DNA of 64,000 nt from an uncultured Bacilli bacterium (GTDB lineage: Bacteria > Bacillota_I > Bacilli_A > RF39 > UBA660), in assembly GCA_934130165.1 (NCBI GenBank), contig CAKOXO010000003.1, forward strand, positions 92,675-156,674, read 5' to 3'. The position numbers and the translations under genes were made by a program. Shown here one piece after another: positions 16,763 to 25,363 of the stretch. Within the stretch, counting starts at the first letter, position 1. Every line of letters begins with the position of its first letter. Under the pieces are notes generated by a model. That model did no database searches and was not told the origin of the DNA. It was given only the letters and a program-made list of their open reading frames with translations.

Positions 16763-17882
16763 TTAATTTCTCTAACCCTTCTATTTTTTGATTTAATTTT
16801 TCTAAAAACATATCAAGCTCAGCCTTTGTAGTTAAATAGCTTAAACTAACTCTTACACTATGTTTAGCATATTCTTCATCCTTTGTTACTTCATAAACTG
16901 CAATTGATTTTGTTCCTGTTGAACATGCCGTTTGAGTTGATATATATATATCATCTTCCTCTAGGGCATGTAACATTGTTTCTGGTTTAATATTTTTAAT
17001 ACTAAAGTTTAGAATATATGGGCTACAATAGTTATTACTGTTGATATGAATATACTTATTTTTTTCTAATTTGTCCTTCAAGTATTTATTTAAATTATCA
17101 ACATACTGATAATTTTCACTCTTTTTTTCTTCTACCAATCTAAGAGCTTTAGCCAAAGATACTATTAAGCCAACTGCTGGGGTTCCACTTCTATAAATAG
17201 TTGTAGATTTACCTCCATGAATTAATGGCTCTATAACAATTTTTTCTTTTTTTATTAAAGCTCCAATCCCCTTAATTCCATATATTTTTTGAGCTGAAAA
17301 ACTTGCAAGATCTACATTTTCTAAATTGATATTAACTTTTCCAATAGCTTGAGTTATATCACTATGAAAATATAATTTATTATATTCTTTTAAAATTTCA
17401 CCAATTTTCTCAATTGGTTGTACTACCCCTACTTCACTATTAACACTAGCTATACTTACTAAAATTGTATCATCTCTTATTAGGCTTTTTAAATGTTCTA
17501 AATCAACTTGCCCATTTTTATCCATATCTACAAAGTCAACTTCAAACCCAAGAGATTGTAAATATGATATTGGTGCTATAACTGATGAATGTTCAAGTCT
17601 TGTAGTAATAATATGTTTTCCCCTATTTTGATATTTTAAGCAAATTCCTTTTATAGCTGTATTATTTGCTTCACTAGCACCACTTGTATAAATAATTTCC
17701 TTTTCATTAACATTTAAAATATCTGCAATTTGTTTAGTTGCTGCTTCAATTAGTTTTTTAGCTTCTAATCCTAGTTTATGTAATGAATTAGGATTACCTA
17801 TATATTCTTTGGTAACCTTAGAAAAAGTCTCTAAAACTTCATTATTAACTGGTGTCGTAGCAGAATAGTCTAAATAAATCAT
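16749..17882 (-). CDS. Cysteine desulfurase, NifS/IscS family
   Basis: PLP enzyme of 377 aa that takes sulfur from cysteine as a protein persulfide for Fe-S clusters or thio-modified tRNA. Motifs seen: N-terminal YLDYSATTP, ASEANN near 70-74, His98 in RLEHSS, HSDITQAIG, Lys199 (SAQKIYGIKG) for the PLP Schiff base, and the mobile-loop Cys320 (TQTACSTG). The length and the long mobile loop fit the IscS/NifS group I rather than SufS. No iscU or thiI lies next to it. Instead it is coupled to thioredoxin-like genes. GGAGAGTGATAATATG gives the start; an extended -10 lies upstream. Confidence 0.88.
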   Translation of the reverse strand: MIYLDYSATTPVNNEVLETFSKVTKEYIGNPNSLHKLGLEAKKLIEAATKQIADILNVNEKEIIYTSGASEANNTAIKGICLKYQNRGKHIITTRLEHSSVIAPISYLQSLGFEVDFVDMDKNGQVDLEHLKSLIRDDTILVSIASVNSEVGVVQPIEKIGEILKEYNKLYFHSDITQAIGKVNINLENVDLASFSAQKIYGIKGIGALIKKEKIVIEPLIHGGKSTTIYRSGTPAVGLIVSLAKALRLVEEKKSENYQYVDNLNKYLKDKLEKNKYIHINSNNYCSPYILNFSIKNIKPETMLHALEEDDIYISTQTACSTGTKSIAVYEVTKDEEYAKHSVRVSLSYLTTKAELDMFLEKLNQKIEGLEKLNESN

Positions 17883-17906
17883 ATTATCACTCTCCTAAAC
17901 AACTAT

Positions 17907-17915
17907 ATTATACCA
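17907..17915 (-). promoter_or_regulatory. Extended -10 promoter for the cysteine desulfurase operon
   Basis: TGGTATAAT on the - strand, about 25 bases before the ATG, immediately after the diguanylate cyclase terminator. The -35 region is the T-run and is not recognisable. Confidence 0.5.
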
Positions 17916-17943
17916 AAAAAAAAGAACAATTTCATTCTTTTTT
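17915..17943 (-). terminator. Intrinsic terminator of the diguanylate cyclase gene
   Basis: On the - strand AAAAAAGAA pairs with TTCTTTTTT and the T-run continues. The TGA stop (17932-17934) is in the loop region. Confidence 0.65.
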
Positions 17944-18771
17944 AGTTTTTGTTTTGGTCTTTTTACTATTTTTTTCAACATATAAATAATTATCTGCAAT
18001 ATCAGTTATTGTACTTCTTAACATATTAGAATCACTAACATTATTTAATATACCTTTATCAACATTACAATAACCAAAGCTCATCTTAATAGGAACTTCT
18101 TGTTCTTTATAAAATACCCTACTACTTTCAACGTCTTTTTTTATTTCTTCCATTTTTTTCTTTGTTTCTTGCAAATCTACATTTTTAATAAGAATTAAAA
18201 ATTCATCTCCACCAAATCTTGTAACGATATCATTTTTTCGATCATCAAATTCATCTTCTGATTGTCTTGTATTAGCAATCAATACTTTTCCAACTTGTTT
18301 TAAAACTTCATCACCACAATCATGACCGTAAGTATCATTAATAACTTTAAAGTCATCTATATCACACATTACTATAGTAAAATTTTCTTTATTTTCAATA
18401 GCATACATTATATATTCATTTATAAGATTTTCAACTTCATTTCTATCATTTAATAAATTTGTTAAGGCATCTATTTTAAGTCTTCTTTCTTCCCTCTTAA
18501 ATTCTGTTATATCATCAAAAAATTCAATTTTATGAATTTTTTTTGATTCTTTATCAAGTAATTCAACTTCTTGCGTTTGATACCAAGTTTTACTTTTTTT
18601 ATGATAAAATTGATTTTTATTATTTGTTACTTTAGACTTTAATATTTCTAGACACAATTTTAAATTTTCATCATCATTTGGACCAACTATATTTCCTTTA
18701 TCATCCTTTTCTATATAAAGAACCTTCTTTAATTGCATATATGCATCTATTATTTGCTTTTTATTTATCAT
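17932..18771 (-). CDS. Diguanylate cyclase (GGDEF domain)
   Basis: About 279 aa. Residues about 1-95 are a small sensor-like region (LKKVLYIEKDD, TQEVELLDKESKKIHKIEFFDDITEF) that resembles the end of a PAS fold. The GGDEF domain follows: DALTNLLNDRNE, CDIDDFKVINDTYGHDCGDE and the active site RFGGDEF. RKND lies five residues before GGDEF and matches the RxxD inhibitory site, so product inhibition is likely. It is cytoplasmic, with no membrane segment. The start is taken at ATG 18771 rather than GTG 18780, because GAGGTGGGGG is correctly spaced only for the ATG. TGA ends the gene. No c-di-GMP phosphodiesterase or receptor is evident nearby. Confidence 0.85.
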   Translation of the reverse strand: MINKKQIIDAYMQLKKVLYIEKDDKGNIVGPNDDENLKLCLEILKSKVTNNKNQFYHKKSKTWYQTQEVELLDKESKKIHKIEFFDDITEFKREERRLKIDALTNLLNDRNEVENLINEYIMYAIENKENFTIVMCDIDDFKVINDTYGHDCGDEVLKQVGKVLIANTRQSEDEFDDRKNDIVTRFGGDEFLILIKNVDLQETKKKMEEIKKDVESSRVFYKEQEVPIKMSFGYCNVDKGILNNVSDSNMLRSTITDIADNYLYVEKNSKKTKTKTKKE

Positions 18772-18843
18772 TTCCCCCACCTCAATAATTACAAACTCTT
18801 TATATCTTATGTTAACTACAACTAAAATTACATTATATTAATA

Positions 18844-19107
18844 CTATTTATTTGTATTTTGATAATAATCCCTTTCTGCTATTGTTTTTGAAACCTGTTC
18901 TAAATCTTCATCACTAACTTCATAATTTAATATTTCCTCAATTTCAAAAATAATACCTTTTAAATCATTGTATTTAGAATAATCTATATTATACCTATTT
19001 AAAACACTTATTTCAAAATTAGTTAAAAATATACCATTACCGCAATCTTTTAGGCTATTACTTTTAAAATCTAGACTATTAACTAACTCATCAATATTGT
19101 ATTCCAT
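18844..19107 (-). CDS. Small uncharacterised protein
   Basis: An 87-aa acidic, helical protein without signal or membrane segment. Visible blocks are VNSLDFKSNSLKDCG, GIFLTNFEISVLNRYNI and the C-terminal YEVSDEDLEQVSKTIAERD. GGAAGTG precedes the ATG. It sits alone between the diguanylate cyclase and the acidic protein gene. The length, start site and spacing support a real gene, but I do not recognise it. Confidence 0.5.
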   Translation of the reverse strand: MEYNIDELVNSLDFKSNSLKDCGNGIFLTNFEISVLNRYNIDYSKYNDLKGIIFEIEEILNYEVSDEDLEQVSKTIAERDYYQNTNK

Positions 19108-19160
19108 ATCATATTCACTTCCAATAAATTAATATATATGTTATATATCTTTTTGTCAAA

Positions 19161-19183
19161 TAAAAACTAGGAACAATCCTAGT
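19161..19183 (-). terminator. Intrinsic terminator overlapping the stop of the acidic protein gene
   Basis: On the - strand ACTAGG-ATTGTT-CCTAGT followed by TTTTATTT. The TAG stop (19179-19181) lies inside the left arm. Confidence 0.85.
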
Positions 19184-20396
19184 CTATTTCATCTAACACT
19201 TCATTTGCTTTATCAAGAATTTCATTAAGTTCATCTTTTTTGCTCTCTGATTCCTTAATAATTTTTTCTTTTTCTTCTAACTCTTCTTCTAACTCTTTTA
19301 TTTTGTCTTTTAATTTATTCGTTTCTTTTATCATTTTATTAATAACTGAGATTGCGTTATCCAAAACTTCATTATCACTAGCCTCATCATTAGTAACAAC
19401 ATCATCCATTTCTTCTTGATAATCATTGTTATCATCATCAATATTAAGGTTTATATCTTTTTGTTCTATATCTAAATCATTATCATCTGAAACTTCATCA
19501 TCTTCTTGTTCAGGACTTTCTTCATCACTATTTGATGAGTCATCTTCCTTTGTATCTACTTCATCATCAGAGTTATTATTTTCAGTAGTATTTTCTTCAA
19601 CAGTTTCAACAGTATCATTTTGTTGGGTATCTTCTACCTCTTCTGCTACTTCTTCACTAGATACCATATTATTATCTTCCTCTGTTTCACTTTCTACTGC
19701 AACCTTTTCCAAATCTTCATCTGGAATACTAAATCCACTTAATAGATCACTATCTATATCTAGATTTAAATCACCTGAAGTTGAATCATCTGAAGCATTC
19801 TCAATAACAACATTTTCATCTGATTTAAAATCATCTATTTCTACTATTTGAGTAGTACTTTTTGCATCATTTGTATGGAAGAATAATCCTTTTTCACTTT
19901 TACCTATAAAACTACTATCATTTCCTAGTTTATCATTATAGGTATCAATTCTGTAAATATTAGCTTCTGAATAGGGATCTTCAAATAACAATTCTCCATT
20001 AGGTCCCATTTCCTCTTTTAACTTATTTATAATAACTGTTTTAGATGCATTAACTGTATTACTAGTCATTGGATCATCTTCTCTACCAGCTACACCAATT
20101 ACCTCTGGAGTATTTAATTTTGAATTAACAGCTAAAACTAAATCATCAGTAATTGCTTTAATAGATTTTTTATCAAAGTCAACTAATACTTCCCCAGTAG
20201 CCGAAAATACACCTACACTCGTACTAGGATTAGCCTCATCTATTGCATATTTAGGGTCTAGGGTTGCAATAATACAACCATTTGCTAATATTCCGTCTTT
20301 TAATACATAATACATTCTTCCATCATTTGACATTACATAATTAATTTCTACATTTGGATATTCTGCCATTTGAGATATACCTTTTTTTATCTCCAT
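19179..20396 (-). CDS. Uncharacterised protein: folded N-terminal domain, acidic linker, C-terminal coiled coil
   Basis: About 405 aa. The N-terminal ~170 residues look folded (NYVMSNDGRMYYVLKDG, ANGCIIATLDPKYAIDE, VINKLKEEMGPNGELLF) but match no family I know. About 190-340 is an Asp/Glu/Ser-rich, probably disordered stretch. The end is a strong coiled coil (NKLKDKIKELEEELEEKEK). There is no signal or membrane segment. The start is placed at ATG 20396: AGGTGG lies eight bases before it, while the longer GTG at 20408 abuts the site. Single-gene unit with its own terminator. Confidence 0.6.
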   Translation of the reverse strand: MEIKKGISQMAEYPNVEINYVMSNDGRMYYVLKDGILANGCIIATLDPKYAIDEANPSTSVGVFSATGEVLVDFDKKSIKAITDDLVLAVNSKLNTPEVIGVAGREDDPMTSNTVNASKTVIINKLKEEMGPNGELLFEDPYSEANIYRIDTYNDKLGNDSSFIGKSEKGLFFHTNDAKSTTQIVEIDDFKSDENVVIENASDDSTSGDLNLDIDSDLLSGFSIPDEDLEKVAVESETEEDNNMVSSEEVAEEVEDTQQNDTVETVEENTTENNNSDDEVDTKEDDSSNSDEESPEQEDDEVSDDNDLDIEQKDINLNIDDDNNDYQEEMDDVVTNDEASDNEVLDNAISVINKMIKETNKLKDKIKELEEELEEKEKIIKESESKKDELNEILDKANEVLDEID

Positions 20397-20476
20397 TACA
20401 CACACCACCTATTTTATTCTCTATACTAAATATAATAACATAATAGTTGAATTAGTGCAATACACTTTCTTTTAAA

Positions 20477-20508
20477 CAAAAAAATTGAAAATATTAATTT
20501 TCAATTTT
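20477..20508 (-). terminator. Strong intrinsic terminator of the sigma-like operon
   Basis: On the - strand AAAATTGAAAAT and ATTTTCAATTTT form a perfect 12-bp stem around a four-base loop that contains the TAA stop of the upstream gene, followed by more T. Confidence 0.9.
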
Positions 20509-21291
20509 CTTTATTTTACTAATCTCTTGCTTTATGTATTGATTAATAAAAGTATCAGTACCTTTTTTTAATAAAGATAAACTCATATTATAATAATTGG
20601 CAGCTTTTTCCTGATCAATATTTAATATATTAGATATATCATCAAGTGAAAAATAAATATCATCATGATAACCATATCTCAAATATATAAATTTATTAAA
20701 CTGTGGTTCTTCTATCTCATCCATAAATGGTTTAACAATTCTAAAAGCATTTTCCAAATACAATGGTTCTCTTTTCTTTATACCATTTTTATTAACATAT
20801 TCATTTAGTTTCTCACCAAAAGATAAACTTTGCCTCTTTTGTTTATCTTCTTTATTTTGAATTTCCTTTTTTTCTTTATGTTTTAAAGCTTCAACTTGAT
20901 TTTTAATACACCTTAATATATATACATGAAAAGTACTACTAGCATCATAATTTTCTATAGCATCTATTAATACATCTTCTTCTATTTTTTTTATAATTGT
21001 ATTAGGAATATTAAGTTTTCTCATTAAGAATTGAGTTTTTGATCTATAATCATTAACTAATTTAATTTCTAAATCAACATTACCTTCATTTACTATTCTA
21101 CTTAGTTCTTTTCTTGTAAAATTTGCAATGGTAATAGACATTGTTTTTCCATCTTCTAAATTATTAATTAGCTCATCTACTACATTTTGATAAAACTCTT
21201 CAGATAAATATTCTTGATATTTAGAAAATTCTTTTTTTGATAAATTTATTTCTTGCTTTATACAATCAAGTATATCTTTTTTATTTTCCAT
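20494..21291 (-). CDS. Sigma-70-like protein with divergent region 2 and region 4 segments
   Basis: A 265-aa cytoplasmic protein. About residues 112-140 ([20 protein letters not shown], then [11 protein letters not shown]) resemble sigma region 2, where ENYDxxxxFxxYxxxxIKN is the usual pattern. The C-terminal part ([20 protein letters not shown], then [21 protein letters not shown]) resembles region 4: a RYG turn followed by a helix-turn-helix. The N-terminal 100 residues are unrelated to known sigma regions. The start is ATG 21291 with GGGGTGGTAAAA before it, overlapping the repeat-bearing sigma gene by 11 bases, so the two proteins are made together. It may act as a second sigma factor or as a regulator of the first; this is inference. 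Confidence 0.5.
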   Translation of the reverse strand: MENKKDILDCIKQEINLSKKEFSKYQEYLSEEFYQNVVDELINNLEDGKTMSITIANFTRKELSRIVNEGNVDLEIKLVNDYRSKTQFLMRKLNIPNTIIKKIEEDVLIDAIENYDASSTFHVYILRCIKNQVEALKHKEKKEIQNKEDKQKRQSLSFGEKLNEYVNKNGIKKREPLYLENAFRIVKPFMDEIEEPQFNKFIYLRYGYHDDIYFSLDDISNILNIDQEKAANYYNMSLSLLKKGTDTFINQYIKQEISKIKKIEN

Positions 21292-24200
21292 TTTTACCAC
21301 CCCAAGTAAATGATTTTTGTTTATTGTTTTCAACATTAGTTGACTTAGTTACAATAGATTGATCAACAATTTCATTAAATTTAGATTTAAATAATTCTAA
21401 ACCACTACGAGTAGCATCTATTACTTCTTGTTCAGTAATATTGAAGAAACTAGATATTGCTGAAGTTGTAAATTGTTTTCCATCCACATATCCAAGTTTT
21501 AGTGAAATTATAATAGAATCTTTCATTGGTAGTTCCTTTGTAAGTTCAATAAATTCTTCTTTTTCAAATATTTTTAATGTATTTGCTATATCTTCTTCTG
21601 TAATGTAATTTTTAACCTCAACTGATTCCTTTTGTTCTAAACTAGCTTCTTGATTATTCGTATTTTGATGATATTCTTCTTTTACTACTTCATTATTGCT
21701 ATCTTTGTTATTTCCATCAAGTAGCAAGGAAGCAATATTTTTGCGTATACTTTGATGAAATTTAGCAGTTTCATTTGCTGTTAACTTTTGAGGAGTTGGA
21801 TTTTCCAAATCCTCCCCATATCTTTTATGAATTATTTTTAAATATTTTTCTGGTAGATTTCCTATAGCTTTATCGATTTCTTCCTTACTGTATCCATCAA
21901 AATATTCATAAATACTGTCATGAGCTCTTGACGTTTTTATTTCATTACCTTTTAATAAAGTTTTCATATGACTACGGAATGTTGTATATAGAAAAGCAGT
22001 TTCTTGTGATTCAATTTTTTGAGGAGTTGGGGTTTCTAAATCTTCTCCATATCTTTTATGTAGGATTTCCAAATCTTTTTCTGGTAACTTTTCTATTGCT
22101 TTATCTACTTCTTCTTTACTATATTCAGAAAAAGATTCATAAATACTACTATAAGCTCTTGATGTTTTTATTTCATTACCTTTTAATAAAGTTTTCATAT
22201 GATTACGAATTGTAGTATAAAGTCTTACCCTTTCTTTTTCGGTTATTTCATTTTTTAAACTTGGATTTCTTAAATCTTCTCCATATCTTTTATGTAGGAT
22301 TTCCATATCTTTTTCTGGTAACTTTTCTATTGCTTTATCTACTTCTTCTTTGGCGTATTCGTTAAACCATTTATAATAAATACATTTTGGTTTTGATGTA
22401 GAATCTTGATTATTTGCTACTCCTATTTCTTCTATTTGACTGTCATCAGATGGTATTTTGCTTGACTCTAATAATTCCCCTATATGTTTACGAATTGTAG
22501 TATAAAGTCTTCTACTTTCTTTTTCGGTTATTTCATTTTTTAAACTTGGATTTCTTAAATCTTCTCCATATCTTTTATGTAGGATTTCCATATCTTTTTC
22601 TGGTAACTTTTCTATTGCTTTATCTACTTCTTCTTTACTATATTTAGAAAAAGATTCATAAATACTACTATAAGCTCTTGATGTTTTTATTTCATTACCT
22701 TTTAATAAAGTCTTCATATGATTACGAAACGTTGTATTTAGAAATGCATATTCTTGTGGTTCTACTTTTTGAGGAATTGGATTTTCTAAATCCTCTCCAT
22801 ATCTTTTATGTAGGATTTCCATATCTTTTTCTGGTAACTTTTCTATAGCTTTATCTACTTCTTCTTTACTATATTCAGAAAAATACTTATAAACACTGTT
22901 ATAACCTCTTGATGTTTTTGTTTTATTACTCTCTAATAAAATTTTCATATGCTTACGAAATGTTGTATATAGAAATGTCATATCTTTTGGTTCTACTTTT
23001 TGAGGAAATGGATTTTCTAAATCTTCTCCATATCTTTTATGTAAGATTTCAATATCTTTTTCTGGTAACTTTTCTATGGCTCTATCGACTTCTTCTTTAC
23101 TATATTCAGAAAAATACTTATAAACACTGTTATAACCTCTTGATGTTTTTGTTTTATTACTCTCTAATAAAATTTTCATATGCTTACGAAATGTTGTATA
23201 TAGAAAAGTCATATCTTTTGTTTCTACTTTTTGAGTAATTGGATTTTCTAAATCTTCTCCATATCTTTTATGTAGGATTTCCAAATCTTTTTTTGGTAAC
23301 TTTTCTATTGCTTTATCCACTTCTTCTTTACTATACTCACTAAACCAGCTATAATACATACCTTTTGTTTCTTTAGACCTAGTTTTTGATATAGGAGCCT
23401 GATTATTTGACATTTCTATTTCTTTTATTTGATTATCATTAGGTGATTTTTTACTTGAATCTAATAACTTCTCTATATGTTTACGAACGGTTTGATAAAG
23501 TTTTCTTCTTTCTTTTTCGGTTATTTCATTTAAACTTGGATTTTTTAAGTCTTCTCCATATCTTTTATGTAATATTTCCAAATCTTTTTCTGGTAACTTT
23601 TCTATTGCTTTATCCACTTCTTCTCTGGGATATTCACTAAACCAACTATAATACATACATTTTACTTTTCTTAGTTTTTTGTTTTTTGGTTTTTCTATTA
23701 TTGTTTTACTGTATTGATATGAACTATTATTTTCTTTATCAATTAAATGAACACCACCTTTTATATCAAGAGGCATGTCTTTTTGATATACCTTAACATT
23801 ATTGCTATTATCAATTTTATTTTTCTCCTTGATTATATTTAAATCTTGGTTTTCATTATCATATACATTAGTTTTCTTAATTTTTGATTTGTTATAATTC
23901 CTACTCGAATTTGTAATATCAATATACTCGGATAGATACTTTACTTTTCTTTTCCTCTTTAACTTTCCCAATGCCAGAGCTTCTATTTGTCTAATTCTTT
24001 CACGAGTAATATTATAAACACTACCAACTTGCTGTAATGTTTGAGGAGCATCTCCATTAAGTCCAAAACGAAGTATTATGACATTCTTTTCTCTTTCATC
24101 TAACTCATTTAAAATATCTTCTAAGTTTTCTTTTAACATTTTATCTATGACTAATTCCTCTGGCCCTTCACTTTCTGAAGGAACAAAGTCACCTAGAGTT

Positions 24201-25270
24201 GATTCATCTTCGGATTTGATTTTTGCCTCAAGCGATGTACATTCCTTTAAATCAAGTAGTTCTTTAACTTTTGATATACTAAATCCGGTTTGTTTAGATA
24301 ATTCATTAATAGTTGCCTCTTTTCCAGTCTTTTCAAGAATTTGTCGCTGTATCTTTCTAACTTTATAAAGTTTTTCATTTATATGAATTGGAAGCCTTAT
24401 AGTTCTAGAATGATCTCCAACATAACGCCCAATTGCCTGTTTTATCCAATGCGTAGCATAGGTTGAAAACTTATATCCTTTAGTATAATCAAATTTATTT
24501 ATTGCAGTCATAAGTCCAATGTTACCCTCTTGGATTAGGTCCATAAAATCGACATTATTTCCAATATATTTTTTCGCTATAGAGACTACTAGGCGTAGAT
24601 TTGCTTTTAGTATATCATTCTTAACTTCAACCTCTCCATTACTAAGTCGTTTAAAGTAATCTATTTCTTCTTCTTTTGTTAGTAATCTTGTTTTGCTGAT
24701 TTCTTTATTATATTGACCAAATAAAGTTAAAGCGGCACTATCTTCTTCTGATGAAATTTCTTCTAAATTATCTTCATCTAAATCTTCTATTTCATCACCC
24801 ATTTCAATCTTATTATGGATACAATAAGTTTCTATAAAAATATTATTATTATCAAATTCACCATTATTGATTTTTCTTTCATTCTCTGTAACAAAGGAAG
24901 AAACTATATTATTTATTGTCTTATTAGATTCTATTAATCCTTCACATATTTCAATATCCAAATTTCTATCTGCACTTGCAAATAATTCAGTTAATTTATA
25001 AAGATCATTAATATTATTGATTTTTTTCTTTTTAACAAATGCATCTACTAACTTAGAATAATCATCCTCATCAATCTTTTTTCTTATATAATCATTAAAT
25101 ACGACAGTTAATTGTTCTACTAATTGTGCTTCAACAATATCATAACGACTACCAGCATTAATTTTTTTTACACCATCACCAATCATTTTATTTAAATATT
25201 CATCAGAAACTTTTATATATGAATACTCTTTTATTACTTTATCAAGTTTTTCTCTTAACTGATCTTCCAT
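21281..25270 (-). CDS. Sigma-70 family RNA polymerase sigma factor with eight C-terminal region-4-like repeats
   Basis: A 1329-aa protein from ATG 25270 (AGAGAGGT before it; the upstream ATG at 25342 lacks a site). Residues 1-180 are unrecognised. Residues about 180-445 are a complete primary-type sigma core: region 1.2 ([14 protein letters not shown]), region 2 ([38 protein letters not shown]), region 3 ([17 protein letters not shown]) and region 4 ([20 protein letters not shown]). From about 538 to 1185 come eight repeats of about 75-100 aa sharing [20 protein letters not shown] and RYGEDL, each resembling a shortened region 4. Residues about 1197-1300 hold one more divergent copy ([27 protein letters not shown]). 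Ordinary sigma factors are 200-600 aa, and I know of no sigma factor with such an array. It is co-transcribed with the sigma-like gene downstream. Whether it is the main sigma factor cannot be told here. Confidence 0.85.
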   Translation of the reverse strand: MEDQLREKLDKVIKEYSYIKVSDEYLNKMIGDGVKKINAGSRYDIVEAQLVEQLTVVFNDYIRKKIDEDDYSKLVDAFVKKKKINNINDLYKLTELFASADRNLDIEICEGLIESNKTINNIVSSFVTENERKINNGEFDNNNIFIETYCIHNKIEMGDEIEDLDEDNLEEISSEEDSAALTLFGQYNKEISKTRLLTKEEEIDYFKRLSNGEVEVKNDILKANLRLVVSIAKKYIGNNVDFMDLIQEGNIGLMTAINKFDYTKGYKFSTYATHWIKQAIGRYVGDHSRTIRLPIHINEKLYKVRKIQRQILEKTGKEATINELSKQTGFSISKVKELLDLKECTSLEAKIKSEDESTLGDFVPSESEGPEELVIDKMLKENLEDILNELDEREKNVIILRFGLNGDAPQTLQQVGSVYNITRERIRQIEALALGKLKRKRKVKYLSEYIDITNSSRNYNKSKIKKTNVYDNENQDLNIIKEKNKIDNSNNVKVYQKDMPLDIKGGVHLIDKENNSSYQYSKTIIEKPKNKKLRKVKCMYYSWFSEYPREEVDKAIEKLPEKDLEILHKRYGEDLKNPSLNEITEKERRKLYQTVRKHIEKLLDSSKKSPNDNQIKEIEMSNNQAPISKTRSKETKGMYYSWFSEYSKEEVDKAIEKLPKKDLEILHKRYGEDLENPITQKVETKDMTFLYTTFRKHMKILLESNKTKTSRGYNSVYKYFSEYSKEEVDRAIEKLPEKDIEILHKRYGEDLENPFPQKVEPKDMTFLYTTFRKHMKILLESNKTKTSRGYNSVYKYFSEYSKEEVDKAIEKLPEKDMEILHKRYGEDLENPIPQKVEPQEYAFLNTTFRNHMKTLLKGNEIKTSRAYSSIYESFSKYSKEEVDKAIEKLPEKDMEILHKRYGEDLRNPSLKNEITEKESRRLYTTIRKHIGELLESSKIPSDDSQIEEIGVANNQDSTSKPKCIYYKWFNEYAKEEVDKAIEKLPEKDMEILHKRYGEDLRNPSLKNEITEKERVRLYTTIRNHMKTLLKGNEIKTSRAYSSIYESFSEYSKEEVDKAIEKLPEKDLEILHKRYGEDLETPTPQKIESQETAFLYTTFRSHMKTLLKGNEIKTSRAHDSIYEYFDGYSKEEIDKAIGNLPEKYLKIIHKRYGEDLENPTPQKLTANETAKFHQSIRKNIASLLLDGNNKDSNNEVVKEEYHQNTNNQEASLEQKESVEVKNYITEEDIANTLKIFEKEEFIELTKELPMKDSIIISLKLGYVDGKQFTTSAISSFFNITEQEVIDATRSGLELFKSKFNEIVDQSIVTKSTNVENNKQKSFTWGGKNGK
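21720..23660 (-). repeat. Eight tandem coding repeats (about 230-300 bp each) in the sigma factor gene
   Basis: The coding strand repeats a unit beginning near [SC][20 protein letters not shown] and ending with an RKHMKxLL-type helix plus a Lys/Thr/Ser-rich linker. Units start near residues 538, 637, 715, 792, 869, 963, 1042 and 1119. Units 3 and 4 share long, almost identical DNA (compare 22857-22980 with 23088-23210), pointing to recent duplication. Linkers after units 1 and 5 are longer. The + strand open frames here are only the complement of this repeat. Confidence 0.85.
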
Positions 25271-25340
25271 ATTACCAAACCTCTCTGAAATACACGATTT
25301 CCTTATACATATGATATCAAAAAAATCCTTGAAATACAAC

Positions 25341-25363
25341 AAAAAGAGAGCTAAACTCTCTTT
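25341..25363 (-). terminator. Intrinsic terminator of clpB
   Basis: On the - strand AAAGAGAG-TTTAG-CTCTCTTT followed by TTG; the clpB TAG stop (25351-25353) is in the loop. It separates clpB from the sigma operon. Confidence 0.75.

Noticed and set aside
21928..23640. Several + strand open frames of 65-109 codons in the sigma gene
   Set aside because: They are the complement of the repeat array, repeat with it, lack ribosome sites and have biased Leu/Phe/Tyr content typical of antisense frames.
21720..23660. Regularly spaced repeats that could suggest a CRISPR array
   Set aside because: The unit is about 230-300 bp, in frame with a coding gene, and the variable parts are coding linkers; no cas genes are present.
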